Assembly: GCA_907163375.1 (NCBI GenBank)
Contig: CAJQUW010011520.1
Location: 124,001 to 188,000 of the forward strand
Direction of reading: 5' to 3'
Origin: Prostheceraeus crozeri
Taxonomy: Eukaryota; Platyhelminthes; Polycladida; Euryleptidae
DNA length: 64,000 nt
Shown: positions 1 through 10,326 of the stretch, piece after piece
How positions within the stretch are numbered: the stretch's first letter is position 1
How the letters are laid out: every line of letters begins with the position of its first letter
Translations under genes and position numbers: made by a program
The notes under the pieces: model-generated
Databases searched by the model: none
Told to the model about the DNA's origin: nothing
Seen by the model: the letters and a program-made list of their open reading frames with translations, nothing else

Positions 1-154
1 TGTTTTATTGTATTTCACTGCTTTTATTGTTTGACTTGACGCAAGAGACCAGACAACGTGACGCCATAAATGTTGAATTGTATGAAAAGTGATCATCATC
101 CGATATGTCTCGATTTTTTATTTAAGTGATTAAATGTCAAACAGTCTTGTTCAC

Positions 155-192
155 CTGAAGATGGCATATGCACATGCTGAAACATGTAGTGC
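155..192 (+). other. Hammerhead-ribozyme-like core, possibly a PLE end
   Basis: CTGAAGA (155-161) is followed by a 5-bp helix, GGCAT (163-167) with ATGCT (174-178), and then GAAAC (179-183). This is the order CUGANGA - stem II - GAAA of a hammerhead ribozyme. PLEs are known to carry hammerhead motifs in their terminal repeats, and PLE-derived sequence starts about 120 bp downstream. I could not pair stems I and III convincingly, so this is a motif match and not a demonstrated ribozyme. Confidence 0.3.
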
Positions 193-242
193 ATCAGAAA
201 TCAATTCGTTTTGATTTATCAAATTTACGGGCATTGTTCACC

Positions 243-300
243 TATATATATATATATATATATATATATAAGATACATGTATATATATATATGTATATAT
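243..300. repeat. (TA)n microsatellite
   Basis: Alternating TA tract, interrupted once by a short non-TA stretch. It lies at the outer edge of the left arm of the PLE-derived palindrome. A short open frame across it codes mostly for Tyr-Ile repeats and is not a gene. Confidence 0.85.
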
Positions 301-612
301 ATCTATCTTTGTTTTTATTGATTTCGGTTTTTATCAGTTATGTTCTAAAAGATTTTTTCATTTCTTCATCTTCTAGTTCTTTCTTGTATAACTTAATTTT
401 GGTGTACTTTGGTAGAATATTGTTTTCTTTACATATTTGGTTAAATGTTAGATCATGATCGATTTTAATGCATTTTTGGTATATTCTTTCTTTTTTTTCT
501 GTAATGTTCTGTTTGAGTTGCTGTTAAATTTTTGTGGACAACTGATGAATAACATTTAATAGTGTAGAATCGTATATTTTGCAACGTTTCGGACTCTTCT
601 TGGTTCATTATC
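300..612 (-). repeat. Left arm of a PLE-derived palindrome
   Basis: This roughly 310-bp stretch reappears inverted in two pieces, at 991-1152 and about 7189-7345. Read on the minus strand it codes for a PLE-like N terminus (ICKENNILPKYTKIKLYKK, then ELEDEEM). Before that lies a block ending GAAACGTTGCAAAATATA (about 575-592 on the opposite strand), which resembles the terminal blocks of PLEs. It is therefore probably the 5' end of a PLE (terminal repeat plus start of the ORF), duplicated as an inverted repeat around a 380-bp spacer. Confidence 0.6.
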
Positions 613-990
613 AAGCTCATTAACTTTTATTGAGGTACACAACAAATTTGTTATCAGTAAGATGTAAACAGCACGAAAATAACGGATTAATGAAAACGCA
701 TTGGTTGGATAAACATAACAAGAAACCGAGAACATATTAAGCAACATGAAAACCATCGCTCATTTCTGTGTAGTAAATGATCTACAAATTGCCGAAGCAA
801 TCTCAATAAAAGAGGAGACTCCAATGTTGAATCAAAGGGACAAAGGGCATACCCGCCACCTGAATGTGATATGACAATTTCTAGGACTTCATCATTTTGT
901 AAACATGCCATTTCATATGTTAAGATGTCTATAAGATTGAATTTCAAACTCCTGTTATATAGCATGTCATAAATTTGTTAATGATCTAGA
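613..990. other. Spacer of the PLE-derived palindrome
   Basis: About 380 bp between the two inverted arms. A 92-codon open frame on the minus strand (687-965) has no family I recognise. It may be the unrepeated part of a PLE terminal repeat. I see no other feature in it. Confidence 0.35.
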
Positions 991-1152
991 TAATGAACCA
1001 AGAAGAGTCCGAAACGTTGCAAAATATACGATTCTACAATATTAAATTGTCAGTTGTCCACAAAAATTTAACAGCAACTCAAAAAGAACATTACAGAAAA
1101 ACAGAAAGAATATACCAAAAATGCATTAAAATCGATCATGATCTAACATTTA
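991..1152 (+). repeat. Right arm of the PLE-derived palindrome, proximal part
   Basis: Inverted match to 441-612, ending at GATCTAACATTT. The match resumes at about 7189 after the LINE insertion: the left arm runs unbroken across the same point (GGTTAAATGTTAGATC near 430-445). So the LINE at 1151-7189 was inserted into this arm after the palindrome formed. Confidence 0.65.
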
Positions 1153-1256
1153 TAATAATAATAATAAAATAAGCATTTATTTGTAGATAAACAGCCACGG
1201 CTGATCATAATACATACAAAGGGATAAAAAAGCATATAAAAAGCATTAAGTCACAG

Positions 1257-2847
1257 CTACGAAAAACGCGATACACACGATGGAAGGAAGGAGTTCTTAT
1301 ATCGATCTGTTTTACAAAATATAATGCTGGATGAATTTCTAAGTTTTGATATCGTCTCACTCCAGCGCTGTGGTATCCTTTCTCTCAGGATCGTCGGCAA
1401 TCTTTGAAATTGTCTTTGATACATGATGAAACGTCTGGTGCTCAGTTTTTCTAGCCCATGTTTCATCAAAAGGCCTTCATAATTATAATCGTGGCACTCG
1501 ACTGGAATGTGCTCTATCATGCGGATGACTCTTCTCTGAACAGATTCAAGAACATTTGATTGTGCTTTTGTGATGTTGAAATGCCATACAGCAGCGCCAT
1601 ATTCCAGAATGCTGCGTATACAAGCACAATAAAATTTAACAACATCTGCATCTCCGAAACCTGATCTCATCATTTCACTAACGAAATGTACTCTCATCTG
1701 TGCTTTCTTCATTATTTTCAATATGTGATCTGGCCAAGATAGTTCCTCATTGATGATGAAACCAAGAATCTTCGTTTGACGAATTGGATTAATTATTTCC
1801 CAATCTACTTCTATCTGATTCCAGTTTAGCTGTTTCCTTCTTTTAAAGCTTATTCTCATTTCATTTGTCTTTTTTAGATTTAATCTCATATTGTGTTCTT
1901 TTTCCCAATCAGCAACTTCATTTGCTCTCTGAGCAAGTGATGACTGGTTAATGCTATCGAAAGATTCGTTCAGTCGTCAATACACTTCATGTTTGCTGTT
2001 AGATCATTAATCATGAGTACAAAATGCAAGTGGTCCAAATTTAGTTCCATAAGGTATTCCAGCTGATATCGACATCCATTGAAAGAAATTATGGTGGCAC
2101 TTTACGCGCTGCATACGCTGATGCAGAAAACCAGATACCCATTTACAAAGCCACACAGGAACATTCATGTCAAGTAGTTTGCGAACAAGAATGTTGTGGT
2201 CAATTCGATCGAACGCTTTAGAAAAATCTGTTAAAAGAACTCTACTTATATACCCATGGTCTGCATTCCTCAATAGATCATCCATCATAGTAAGTATGGC
2301 ATTTGTAGTTGAGCCGCCCTTTACACCGCCAAATTGATTGGGATCTAATTTATCACGCACGTAATGCAATATATTTTTCACCATTATTGTTTCTGCAACA
2401 ACCTTACTGACGACACAAGTAAGACTTATTGGTCTGAAATCGGATTCTAATGTTTTTGGCTTTGCTGTTTTACTGAGCACAGTGATGTCGGAGATTCTCC
2501 ACATTGCAGGCCATACACCTTCTCTGATTGAAGAGCAAACAATTGACGTAATAGGCCCGGCCAATGTCTGGCAACAGTCTTTCCAAATCCAATTAGGAAT
2601 ACCGTCTGGCCCTAGCGATTTGTGCACTTTAATACTGCTCAACATGTCTTCAACAGACTTCACTGTTGGGAAAATGTGATCAGGAATAAAATGATCATCG
2701 TTCTCATTATCAAAAACAGTTTCAGTCAAAGGTTCAATATCTTCAGCAACCGATGCAAAGAAGTTGATTGATTCGATGAAAGATTGAACATTGTCGCTGA
2801 ATTGATTTTGAATGAAGAAATTCACACTAGTATTGTCGTCCTTGGAA
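1257..2847 (-). pseudogene. LINE reverse transcriptase region
   Basis: The frame at 2825-2007 has LINE RT blocks in order: KSLGPDGIPNWIWKD (finger), FRPISLTCVVSKVVAE, DPNQFGGVKGGSTTNAI, LLTDFSKAFDRIDHNILV (motif A Asp) and SISAGIPYGTKFGPLAF (motif B, with Tyr where the family usually has Gln). The downstream frame 1889-1257 carries the C-terminal part: KILGFIINEELSWPDH, then LEYGAAVWH and LESVQRRVIRMI, typical of CR1/L2-type elements. The two frames are offset around 1890-2010, where the catalytic Asp pair falls, and stop codons interrupt it, so no full-length protein can be made. On the minus strand this directly follows the endonuclease part once the PLE insertion is ignored. Confidence 0.8.
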
Positions 2848-2860
2848 TTTTTGCATATAG
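2848..2860. repeat. 13-bp target-site duplication, left copy
   Basis: TTTTTGCATATAG here is repeated exactly at 5761-5773, bracketing the PLE insertion inside the LINE endonuclease-RT linker. Confidence 0.8.
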
Positions 2861-2985
2861 AAATGTGAAGGTACTGCGTGTTGAAATTGATTTATACACA
2901 AATCCCAAAACAAACAAATTCTTCATCCACTTCTTGTATTGTTAAGTTAGGTAAAACAAAAGAAATACTGTACAAAAGTTAAAAG

Positions 2986-3657
2986 GATTACGATGACATG
3001 TCCAGAGGCCTTTCGCCGGTTCACTTCAGTGGAACACACCGGATTACGGAATGGCAAGTTGCGATGTCTGACAGAGAGCGGTCACGAGAGTGAGCTAATA
3101 AACATGAATATTAATCTGCTACCACGCAAGGTGAAGTTGATACGTTTCTTTCTGTACACAAAGAGCCGGCATCATAGCTTTAATAATGAGCGACTCTAGA
3201 ATTTGTAGATAGCGGAAATTGTTACTACTACTGATGATAGAAAAGTAAGATGACGGACTACGATTTTTGTCAAAAGTTCTGCAAGATATAATGTGGCTAG
3301 TAACAGAGCTGGCAGGAGCATTTCTGGATCTTGGTCTTATACCCACAGTAATAGCCCATTTCGGGAGATGTTCAGCAATTCTCATGGATAAGCGGCGCTC
3401 AGTACGACCGACATAGCTGAGTCCACAGCTGCATTCGAATTTGTAAATTATATGAGATCGGTCGACTTTGCTCAGCTTATCCTTGAGAGAACCAGTCGGA
3501 ATAGTATGGGCACGGAAAAGAATAATCGGATCCGCAGCAGGATATGCTCGTTTAACAGAAGAGATCAGACGAGAGCGAACTTCACGCGCTTTCAAATCTC
3601 CCTGAAAGGGGATATGAACAAAAACAGGTTTGCAACTGGGTCCGATCATGACTTCAA
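2986..3657 (-). repeat. Left arm of a 672-bp inverted repeat (PLE 3' end)
   Basis: Near-perfect inverted copy of 5088-5759. It holds an open 176-codon frame (3649-3119) coding for the GIY-YIG end of the same PLE, with at least one residue different from the plus-strand copy (RLSMRI here, RLFMRI there), plus the 3' untranslated end. It has no RT and is a truncated duplicate. Confidence 0.85.
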
Positions 3658-3660
3658 CGT

Positions 3661-5626
3661 TTGTTTCCTCTATCAGTCATAGAGAAACAAGCGCTCTCCC
3701 GTGGTCTGAATTTCTCCACTCCCAGCAAGTGCCGCCAGCAGACCGTTGACTGTGATTTTGAAGGTTTATACGACCAGCTGTCTACCCTGAAGATAGTTTC
3801 GCAAGACTCCGTGACTAGACTCAAGGCGGACTTGGTCAGTTTATCCAAGTCGATCGGTCAATACCGTCCCAGCAAGGGGGTTCTCAGCATCGATCACATT
3901 ACTGCTCTGAAAAAGTTAAAGGCCAATGATGATCTAGTAATCCTCCGTCCTGACAAAGGTAATGCCGTGGTTCTCCTTGACAAGTCTGATTATGTCGAGA
4001 AGATGTCCACTATCCTTAGCGACAGTTCCAAATTTGCTTCACTTGATGGGGACGAGGGAACTCTTCTCATCAAGATCGAACAAGAAATAAACTCTGCTCT
4101 TCAAGACCTTCGTGCCACTGACATTATTTCGGATGCTAAATATCGCAGGTTGAAGCCTGTTGGTTGTAGCCTCCCGAGGCTGTATGGCTTGCCAAAAAAC
4201 CCACAAGGCCAACGTCCCCCTGCGGCCTATCCTGAGTATGGTGAGCACGCCTTACCACAACCTTGCTAAGTGGCTTGTTAGTCTTCTGTCTCCCATTGAG
4301 AATTGTGTCAATACTCATACCATCAAAGATTCTTTCGAATTTGTTGAGGGAATCCATAACGCTGATATCAGCGAGTGCAGCATGTTTTCGTTTGATGTTT
4401 GCAGCTTGTTCACAAATGTGCCCTTGCTGGAAACCGTTGACATCATAAAGATCATTGCTAATGAAAATGATATGACCTTGCCATTTTCATTTAATACTCT
4501 TCGTAATTTGATTCTCCTCTGCACTAAGGATATCCCTTTCAGTTTTGATGGCGCTCTGTACAAGCAGACGGATGGCGTGGCCATGGGTAGTCCACTTGGC
4601 CCTATCCTAGCCAACATCTTTCTTGGTCATTTAGAGACCAAGATGTTGACTAATTACTCAGCTGGTAGTGGCCTGATGAAGTATGCTCGTTATGTGGACG
4701 ATACTTTCGTTCTTTGCAAGTCTGAGAATGATGCGCACGCTTTCTATCGTTCGTTGAACTCCCTTCATGATAATATCAGTTTTACCATGGAGATGGAAGA
4801 GGAAAATTGCCTTAACTTTCTAGATGTTTCTGTCATTCGTGGCGATTCTGGTCATGCTCGCACCCGAGTGTTTCGCAAACCTTCCTGGACCGGTTTACAT
4901 TTGCATTTTCTGAGCTATGTACCTATGACTTATAAAAAGAACCTTGTCCGTGCTCTCTTCCATCGTGCCAGGATGATATGTTCTGTGGAGTTCTTAGTTC
5001 AGGAGCTGCGTATGTTAACTGAGACTTTGAAGATGAATGGTTACCCTGATAGGTTCATCAATAAGTACGGTTATGCTGATGCCAAACGTGAAGTCATGAT
5101 CGGACCCAGTTGCAAACCTGTTTTTGTTCATATCCCCTTTCAGGGAGATTTGAAAGCGCGTGAAGTTCGCTCTCGTCTGATCTCTTCTGTTAAACGAGCA
5201 TATCCTGCTGCGGATCCGATTATTCTTTTCCGTGCCCATACTATTCCGACTGGTTCTCTCAAGGATAAGCTGAGCAAAGTCGACCGATCTCATATAATTT
5301 ACAAATTCGAATGCAGCTGTGGACTCAGCTATGTCGGTCGTACTGAGCGCCGCTTATTTATGAGAATTGCTGAACATCTCCCGAAATGGGCTATTACTGT
5401 GGGTATAAGACCAAGATCCAGAAATGCTCCTGCCAGCTCTGTTACTAGCCACATTATATCTTGCAGAACTTTTGACAAAAATCGTAGTCCGTCATCTTAC
5501 TTTTCTATCATCAGTAGTAGTAACAATTTCCGCTATCTACAAATTCTAGAGTCGCTCATTATTAAAGCTATGATGCCGGCTCTTTGTGTACAGAAAGAAA
5601 CGTATCAACTTCACCTTGCGTGGTAG
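3661..5626 (+). pseudogene. PLE RT plus C-terminal GIY-YIG endonuclease
   Basis: The first frame (3661-4269) begins at the conserved PLE finger region (LSVIEKQALSRGLNFSTP), continues through LVILRPDKGNAVVLLDK and ends at RLYGLPKNP. The second frame (4160-5626) carries on with RPILSMVSTPYHNLAKWL, motif A FSFDVCSLFTNVP, motif B DGVAMGSPLGPILANIFLG, catalytic ARYVDDTFVL, NFLDVSVIRG, then the linker and a GIY-YIG domain (HIIYKFECSCGLSYVGRTER, with R and H further on). One change of reading frame near 4160-4270 separates the two; the second frame is otherwise open for 488 codons. The N-terminal segment before the RT is missing. Domain order is the canonical PLE one, opposite to the array at 44421-64000. 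Confidence 0.85.
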
Positions 5627-5759
5627 CAGATTAATATTCATGTTTATTAGCTCACTCTCGTGACCGCTCTCTGTCAGACATCGCAACTTGCCATTCCGTA
5701 ATCCGGTGTGTTCCACTGAAGTGAACCGGCGAAAGGCCTCTGGACATGTCATCGTAATC
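5088..5759 (+). repeat. Right arm of the 672-bp inverted repeat (PLE 3' end)
   Basis: Plus-strand 3' end of the PLE, inverted relative to 2986-3657. After the stop codon come 130 bp with CACTGAAGTGAACCGG and GCGAAAGG (about 5714-5737), which resembles a decayed hammerhead-type terminal block. Confidence 0.8.
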
Positions 5760-5760
5760 A

Positions 5761-5773
5761 TTTTTGCATATAG
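5761..5773. repeat. 13-bp target-site duplication, right copy
   Basis: TTTTTGCATATAG, identical to 2848-2860. It marks the right end of the PLE insertion; LINE sequence resumes after it. Confidence 0.8.
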
Positions 5774-7081
5774 TTGATTTCAAATTTGTCCACCATTTTT
5801 TTCGAGTCTTCAACTGTACTCAGATTTTTCATAACGCAGTTCGCTTTCAAACTTTTCCTAATGTTTTCTGTCTTTTTCTTGTAGTGTGTATAAAGAACAG
5901 TATAGCCATCACGCCAATGTTTATTACGCAATTTCAATGTATCGATGAAATATTCTGTCACCCATAGTTTCGAACCTGCAGGTATTTTAGTATATGTCCA
6001 CGGAAGATGCTGGTTCATAAGACTCGCTAAAGTATAATAAAAAATCTGAAATTTTCTTTGACATGTGTTGATCAAATAAGCGAAGTTCCAATTAATCTGA
6101 CATAGTGCATTCACAAAGTTTACTGTGTTAGTATGACTTTGACATCTTTTCACCTTAAAAGTTGGCTCCAGAGACGATTGAGTAAAGATGGGTAATGCCA
6201 AAATAACATTGTGATCCGAAGTTGCAATCGGCATAACACTTCAACTTTTGAATACATGTACGGCATGTTGGTGAGAAATAAATCTAAAATAGCATTTTTT
6301 CCAGTTGGTGTTTTGACAAGTTGTTCCAAGTAAAAGGAACATTTCAAATTACGTACATCGGCACAATTGAAGTCACCAGTTATTATAATTCCAAGCGATT
6401 CATGTTTTTGTTTTAAGTAATCAAGACCAGTTATGAAATGATTCACTAACTTGCGAGTATTTCCATCAGGAGGATGATATGCATTCACAATTGCTATTGG
6501 TGAAAATTTCGCGGTAAATGTTTCGGACGTATTACAATCCACAGTGATTCTACATCTTCGTCATCGAATTTCTCAATATGTGAGACTGGAATATCAGATG
6601 CAACAAAAATAATCACACCACCACCAATACGATCACCTCTATCTTTTCTGAATATGTCATAGCCATTGATGGTAACTGACTCATTCATAATGTCACTATC
6701 TACCCAAGTCTCAGTAATGCAAATGACCTCAGGTTTATATGCTTGAACAAAGGCCTCTAATTCGCTCATTTTATTTATATTTGATCGAATGTTTGACACT
6801 AAACACTTTGGAAGTCGTACGTCAAGTGTGTCAACCGGAATTAAATGTCGTTTGCGTACTTTCGCAACTTCTTCTTTGGTACATATCACACGTCTCTGAT
6901 TTGCTCTTCGCCTGTTTATGACTTGAATCTGGCGGATATTTTGACAAAAATGTTGCAAATTTTTTATCTTTAGAATAAAAATCAGTCTTTTAGTTGATCT
7001 ATTTAGTCCAACGCATCCAAGATATCTCATTTTACGTAATGTTTCTAGTGCATATGATATGTGCAACTTTGGTGAATCCAT
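5774..7081 (-). pseudogene. LINE AP-type endonuclease region
   Basis: Minus-strand frames 7081-6494, 6542-6150 and 6234-5758 together cover an apurinic-type endonuclease as found at the start of LINE ORF2. Visible blocks are PEVICITETWVDSDI (catalytic Glu), GYDIFRKDRGDRIGGGVIIFV, IAIVNAYHPPDG, GIIITGDFNCAD (catalytic Asp/Asn) and TSDHNVILALP (the SDH box). The region before residue 100 is basic and not recognisable as an ORF1 protein. The frames are shifted against each other at about 6530 and 6230. The linker after the SDH box runs up to the PLE insertion site, and the RT continues on the other side of that PLE. Confidence 0.8.
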
Positions 7082-7188
7082 CGTAGATATTCAAGATGGT
7101 AGCTTACGAACTAACCGCACAGATAGCAGAGCCACAGAGCTATCCAACCTTCTACCTTGAGGGCAGTCGATCGAATGATTTTTTTATT

Positions 7189-7345
7189 ATTAATGTTTAA
7201 CCAAATATGTAACGAAAACAATATTCTACCAAAGTACACAAAAATTAAGTTATACAAGAAAGAACTAGAAGATGAAGAAATGACAAAATCTTTATGAACA
7301 GAACTGATAAAAACCGAAATCAATAAAGACAAAGAAAATCTATCA
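7189..7345 (+). repeat. Right arm of the PLE-derived palindrome, distal part
   Basis: Inverted match to about 300-435. It codes on the plus strand for a PLE N-terminal segment (ILPKYTKIKLYKKELEDEEM and, further on, INKDKENLSAMRKELAK). It continues the arm at 991-1152 after the LINE insertion. A (TA)n tract at about 7380-7400 mirrors the microsatellite at 243-300. Confidence 0.65.
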
Positions 7346-7400
7346 GCAATGAGAAAGGAACTAGCCAAATGCCTAGCTATGTATATATATATATACATAT

Positions 7401-7874
7401 ATCACCAATTTTTAAAAGAATTCTTTTTAGAAATAGATTGACTGTTCATAGACAGCACATGTTTCATTCTGAATATAGCATTCTGAGCGTTAGTAGACAT
7501 ATTGTGATCTAGCATCTACGTTTGAGGCTGCTCCTCTATTCGAGATGTCACTTGAAAGCACAAAGATTGACAGGGAATCTATGGAGCACCGAATCACAGG
7601 TCTGTTAAAGCCTTCATTAAATGACTATTGATTTTGAATTTTCAGTTTGATATCTTTTTTGTGTATATAGATAATATTGAAAATAAAGTCTTGACAAGCT
7701 CCGAAGTTAGGGAGCGAGACCAGTTAGGAATGTAAGAGTTCTGAGTTTTCATTGGGTCTAGTTTTGGCATCATTTAACCATTTTAATTCTTTTATTTACT
7801 TCTTATATATATTTAAGTAACAACAGTAAACGATCTAGATGAAATTTTGATTTAATTATAGATATATATATATA
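7401..7874. other. Unrecognised spacer
   Basis: About 470 bp, AT-rich, between two PLE-derived palindromes. I see no open frame of note, no RNA gene and no repeat in it beyond short TA runs. Confidence 0.5.
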
Positions 7875-8630
7875 TATAAGTAAAAAAGTTTCCAAATGAA
7901 GAATAATCAAAAACGAGGAGGTATCCCTACCGGTAGCATCAGTTTACGGACTTCTCAAGGGAATAATGATTTATAATTTTTGAAATTACATCAGAGCACA
8001 TGTTACATAGATTTTAGTCTATTTATCATGGACATGGGCAATCATGAATGCTAATAATATCTTCTAGATATCCGTTGATTATAGACATCAAAATTTCTAG
8101 GGCGAAAATTATTAACAAAATACAATCGTCTATTAGATTTTTCAATCAATCTCCAATTAATATCGTTATCAACTTGTCTCTTCTTCTATTGTTGCATATT
8201 CTGTAGTTATTATTGTTGTAATATCTGTTATTTGTCTTAATTCGATAATTTTGATTGACAATGTCATTAGGATTTAATCGTTTCGACGAGCATTTATTTT
8301 CACTATTGATTTTCATCAGATGTTTTTCAGAAGAAAAAAAGTCTTTTTTATTATTCCAAATTAGTCGACTATTTCTTTCTTCTCTATCTGTAAGATCCTT
8401 CCATTCTTTTTGTTTTTGTTTAGCTTCTTCTTGACCATAAACTGTATCAAAATATTCATTCATTTCAGTATCACTTTTCTCCATCGTTTTAATTTTTATA
8501 TCAGCTGAAATTTTCAGCTGATATAAAAATTATTCCCTTGAGAAGTGCGTAAACGGATGCTACCGGTAGGGATACCTCTTCGTTTTTGATTATTCTTCAT
8601 TTGGAAACTTTTTTACTTATTAACTTGCCA
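7875..8630. mobile_element. Short PLE-related element with inverted arms
   Basis: Two inverted arms of about 105 bp (7875-7985 and 8520-8630) enclose 535 bp. Each arm carries CCCTTGAGAAG (8535-8545; complement at 7951-7961), and the same 11-mer sits in the arms of the neighbouring PLE at 8760-11595. This suggests the two are related. The interior holds a 112-codon minus-strand frame (8484-8146) rich in Lys, Asn and Arg, possibly a PLE N terminus. No RT or endonuclease is present, so it would be a non-autonomous derivative. Confidence 0.5.
8146..8484 (-). CDS. Unknown basic, Asn-rich ORF in a PLE-like palindrome
   Basis: A 112-codon open frame. The first half is charged and probably helical (MEKSDTEMNEYFDTVYGQEE and on). 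The second half is very rich in Asn, Arg and Tyr, ending in RRRDKLITILIGD. I do not recognise a family. PLE proteins often start with a basic low-complexity segment, so it may be the N terminus of a PLE whose remainder is absent. It could also be a chance frame in AT-rich DNA. Confidence 0.3.
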   Translation of the reverse strand: MEKSDTEMNEYFDTVYGQEEAKQKQKEWKDLTDREERNSRLIWNNKKDFFSSEKHLMKINSENKCSSKRLNPNDIVNQNYRIKTNNRYYNNNNYRICNNRRRDKLITILIGD

Positions 8631-8648
8631 TTTTCGAGTTTCACCTTT

Positions 8649-8762
<114 letters not shown>

Positions 8763-8997
8763 GATAATAATTACGACAATTAGAAGTAAACAAAAAAACC
8801 AAATTGTTTGCCCGACCGGTTTCTGCCTACATGTATGTCTAGGCTTCTCAAGGGCTAAATGAAATTTATTTACATTATAAAATCATCAAATAGCTTCCAG
8901 AATTACATGCATGTCATGTATAGATAGACATAAACTTTAAATGATTAAAATCTAATTGGGTAGGTATGAGAAGGATAGATATTTAATCAGATGTAGG

Positions 8998-10200
8998 CTG
9001 TCATTATCATAGATCTTGGTTTAGCAATGGTTGCAGGATTCTTATACAGACATTTTCTTTTTCTTCTCTGTAACTTTCCCCACAGTTGGCGGGTAACTTT
9101 AAAAGCGGCATCACATCGAATTTAGGCTCATAGTTTCTAGAACAGCTATAGATGTGGTGACTGACTTTCAGAATTCCATATTGTTCATCGTTAATTTGTT
9201 GTCTGTGTGTTCGAGTTCTTGCACGTAGTGTATCTCTCGATTGTCCGACGCATAATGCTTTGTAATTGCGGCACTAGAGTACATAAATTTCATCTTTAGA
9301 AGCACAATTCATGTTCGCTTTTATATGGAAAGTTTTGACAGTGTTATTAGTTTCATATGAGAAAGATTTTCCTGTTATGATGGATGGACAACATTGGCAT
9401 CTAGGATCTTCACATTTTGTGACACCATCTAACGGAGTTCGATTTCTTTTTGAAATAAGTTGTAAAAGTGAAGGTGGTTGTTTAAAAGAAGACCGTATTT
9501 TATAATTCTTAAATGTGGTTGTTAGTTTCAGATTCGAAAAAGCTGGATTGAAGATGTCTTTAAATACACTGTGATTATTGGGATTATATGTGCGAGTATA
9601 TGGAATGATATTCTTAGTGTCATTTTCATTCTCAAGTTTTACATCACTTCTTGACTTCTTGATAGCATCATCTTGTATCCATTGCTGTGGATATCCCAAA
9701 TTTCTGAGTCGTGTTTGCATTTCTTTAAGTCTTGCTTCCCGCATACTTTCTTTTGAGATGATTCGTTGAATACGATTGGTTATATGGGATATTTCGCAAT
9801 ATATGCCGAGGATTGCACGAAGAAAATGAATCATTATTGTGACTATCTGTCGGTTTAGTATAAATATCTCTTTCAATTTTTCCATTTTCTTTATAAACTA
9901 AAACGTCTAAGAAATAAATTTTATCCGACCTCCGTTCAGACGTAAATTTAATTTTACGATCAAAATACCAAAAATGTTAAAAACTCATCAATATCATCAA
10001 AGGCATCGTTACCCAATATTCAATGGCATTAATTCCTAACGAGTGGTTGATATAAGTATATAAAGATGTCACGTCGAAAGATACCAACATGGAATTTTCA
10101 GAGGTAGTATTTGGTAATTTTGAAATGAAGTCGAACGAATCTCTACAATAGCTTTTCAAGGAAGCGACCAGAAGCTTTAGGAGCTCATCCAGTAAATGGC
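8998..10200 (-). pseudogene. PLE RT remnant plus GIY-YIG endonuclease, minus copy
   Basis: Reading on the minus strand from 10159, LVSFDVTSLYTYINHSLGI is PLE RT motif A. The frame then jumps, around 9960-9980, to sequence that belongs after the catalytic box (IKFTSERR, YFLDVLVYKENGKIE, IYTKPTDSH), so the segment with motif B and the catalytic Asp pair is deleted. The 9885-9274 frame holds the thumb and linker and the Cys motif CEDPRCQCCPSI before the endonuclease. The GIY-YIG part continues to about 8998 with breaks. Compared with the plus-strand copy at 10327-10893 it has more changes. Confidence 0.75.
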
Positions 10201-10326
10201 TCAGGTGACTGGTTGGAGCGTGTCTGCTAGAAATTATGGTCGAAATTTTAAGTCAGGTGGAGATTCTAACTTAATGTAGCCGAGTTTATCAACTTTCATA
10301 TTCGACCAAACAGAAAAAGTAAGCTT

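Larger units (their letters stand above)
2861..5760 (+). mobile_element. PLE with canonical domain order and an inverted 3' duplication
   Basis: A 2.9-kb Penelope-like element inserted in the LINE, bounded by a 13-bp target duplication. The main copy is on the plus strand: RT followed by C-terminal GIY-YIG, truncated at its 5' end by roughly 100 or more codons. Joined to that truncated 5' end is an inverted copy of the element's last 672 bp (2986-3657 pairs with 5088-5759). A 125-bp stretch (2861-2985) at the far left is not part of the repeat and I do not recognise it. A 5'-truncated inverted partial copy joined to a longer copy is a known PLE insertion structure. Confidence 0.85.
1151..7189 (-). 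mobile_element. CR1/L2-like LINE, interrupted by a PLE
   Basis: Non-LTR retrotransposon on the minus strand. Its 5' end is near 7190 and its 3' end at about 1151 is a TTATTATTATTA simple-repeat tail, as is usual for the CR1/L2 group. About 3.1 kb remains after subtracting the PLE at 2861-5760. An AP-type endonuclease (about 7081-5774) is followed by reverse transcriptase (about 2847-1257). The coding sequence has several breaks, and a catalytic-box equivalent reads CIDD near 1990-2010. The element sits in the right arm of the PLE-derived palindrome. It is dead but its domain order is well preserved. Confidence 0.75.

Noticed and set aside
168-458. 96-codon plus-strand ORF
   Set aside because: It runs through a TA microsatellite and is antisense to the PLE-derived coding sequence.
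687-965. 92-codon ORF in the palindrome spacer as a host gene
   Set aside because: No recognisable family, no conserved context, and it lies within PLE-derived DNA.
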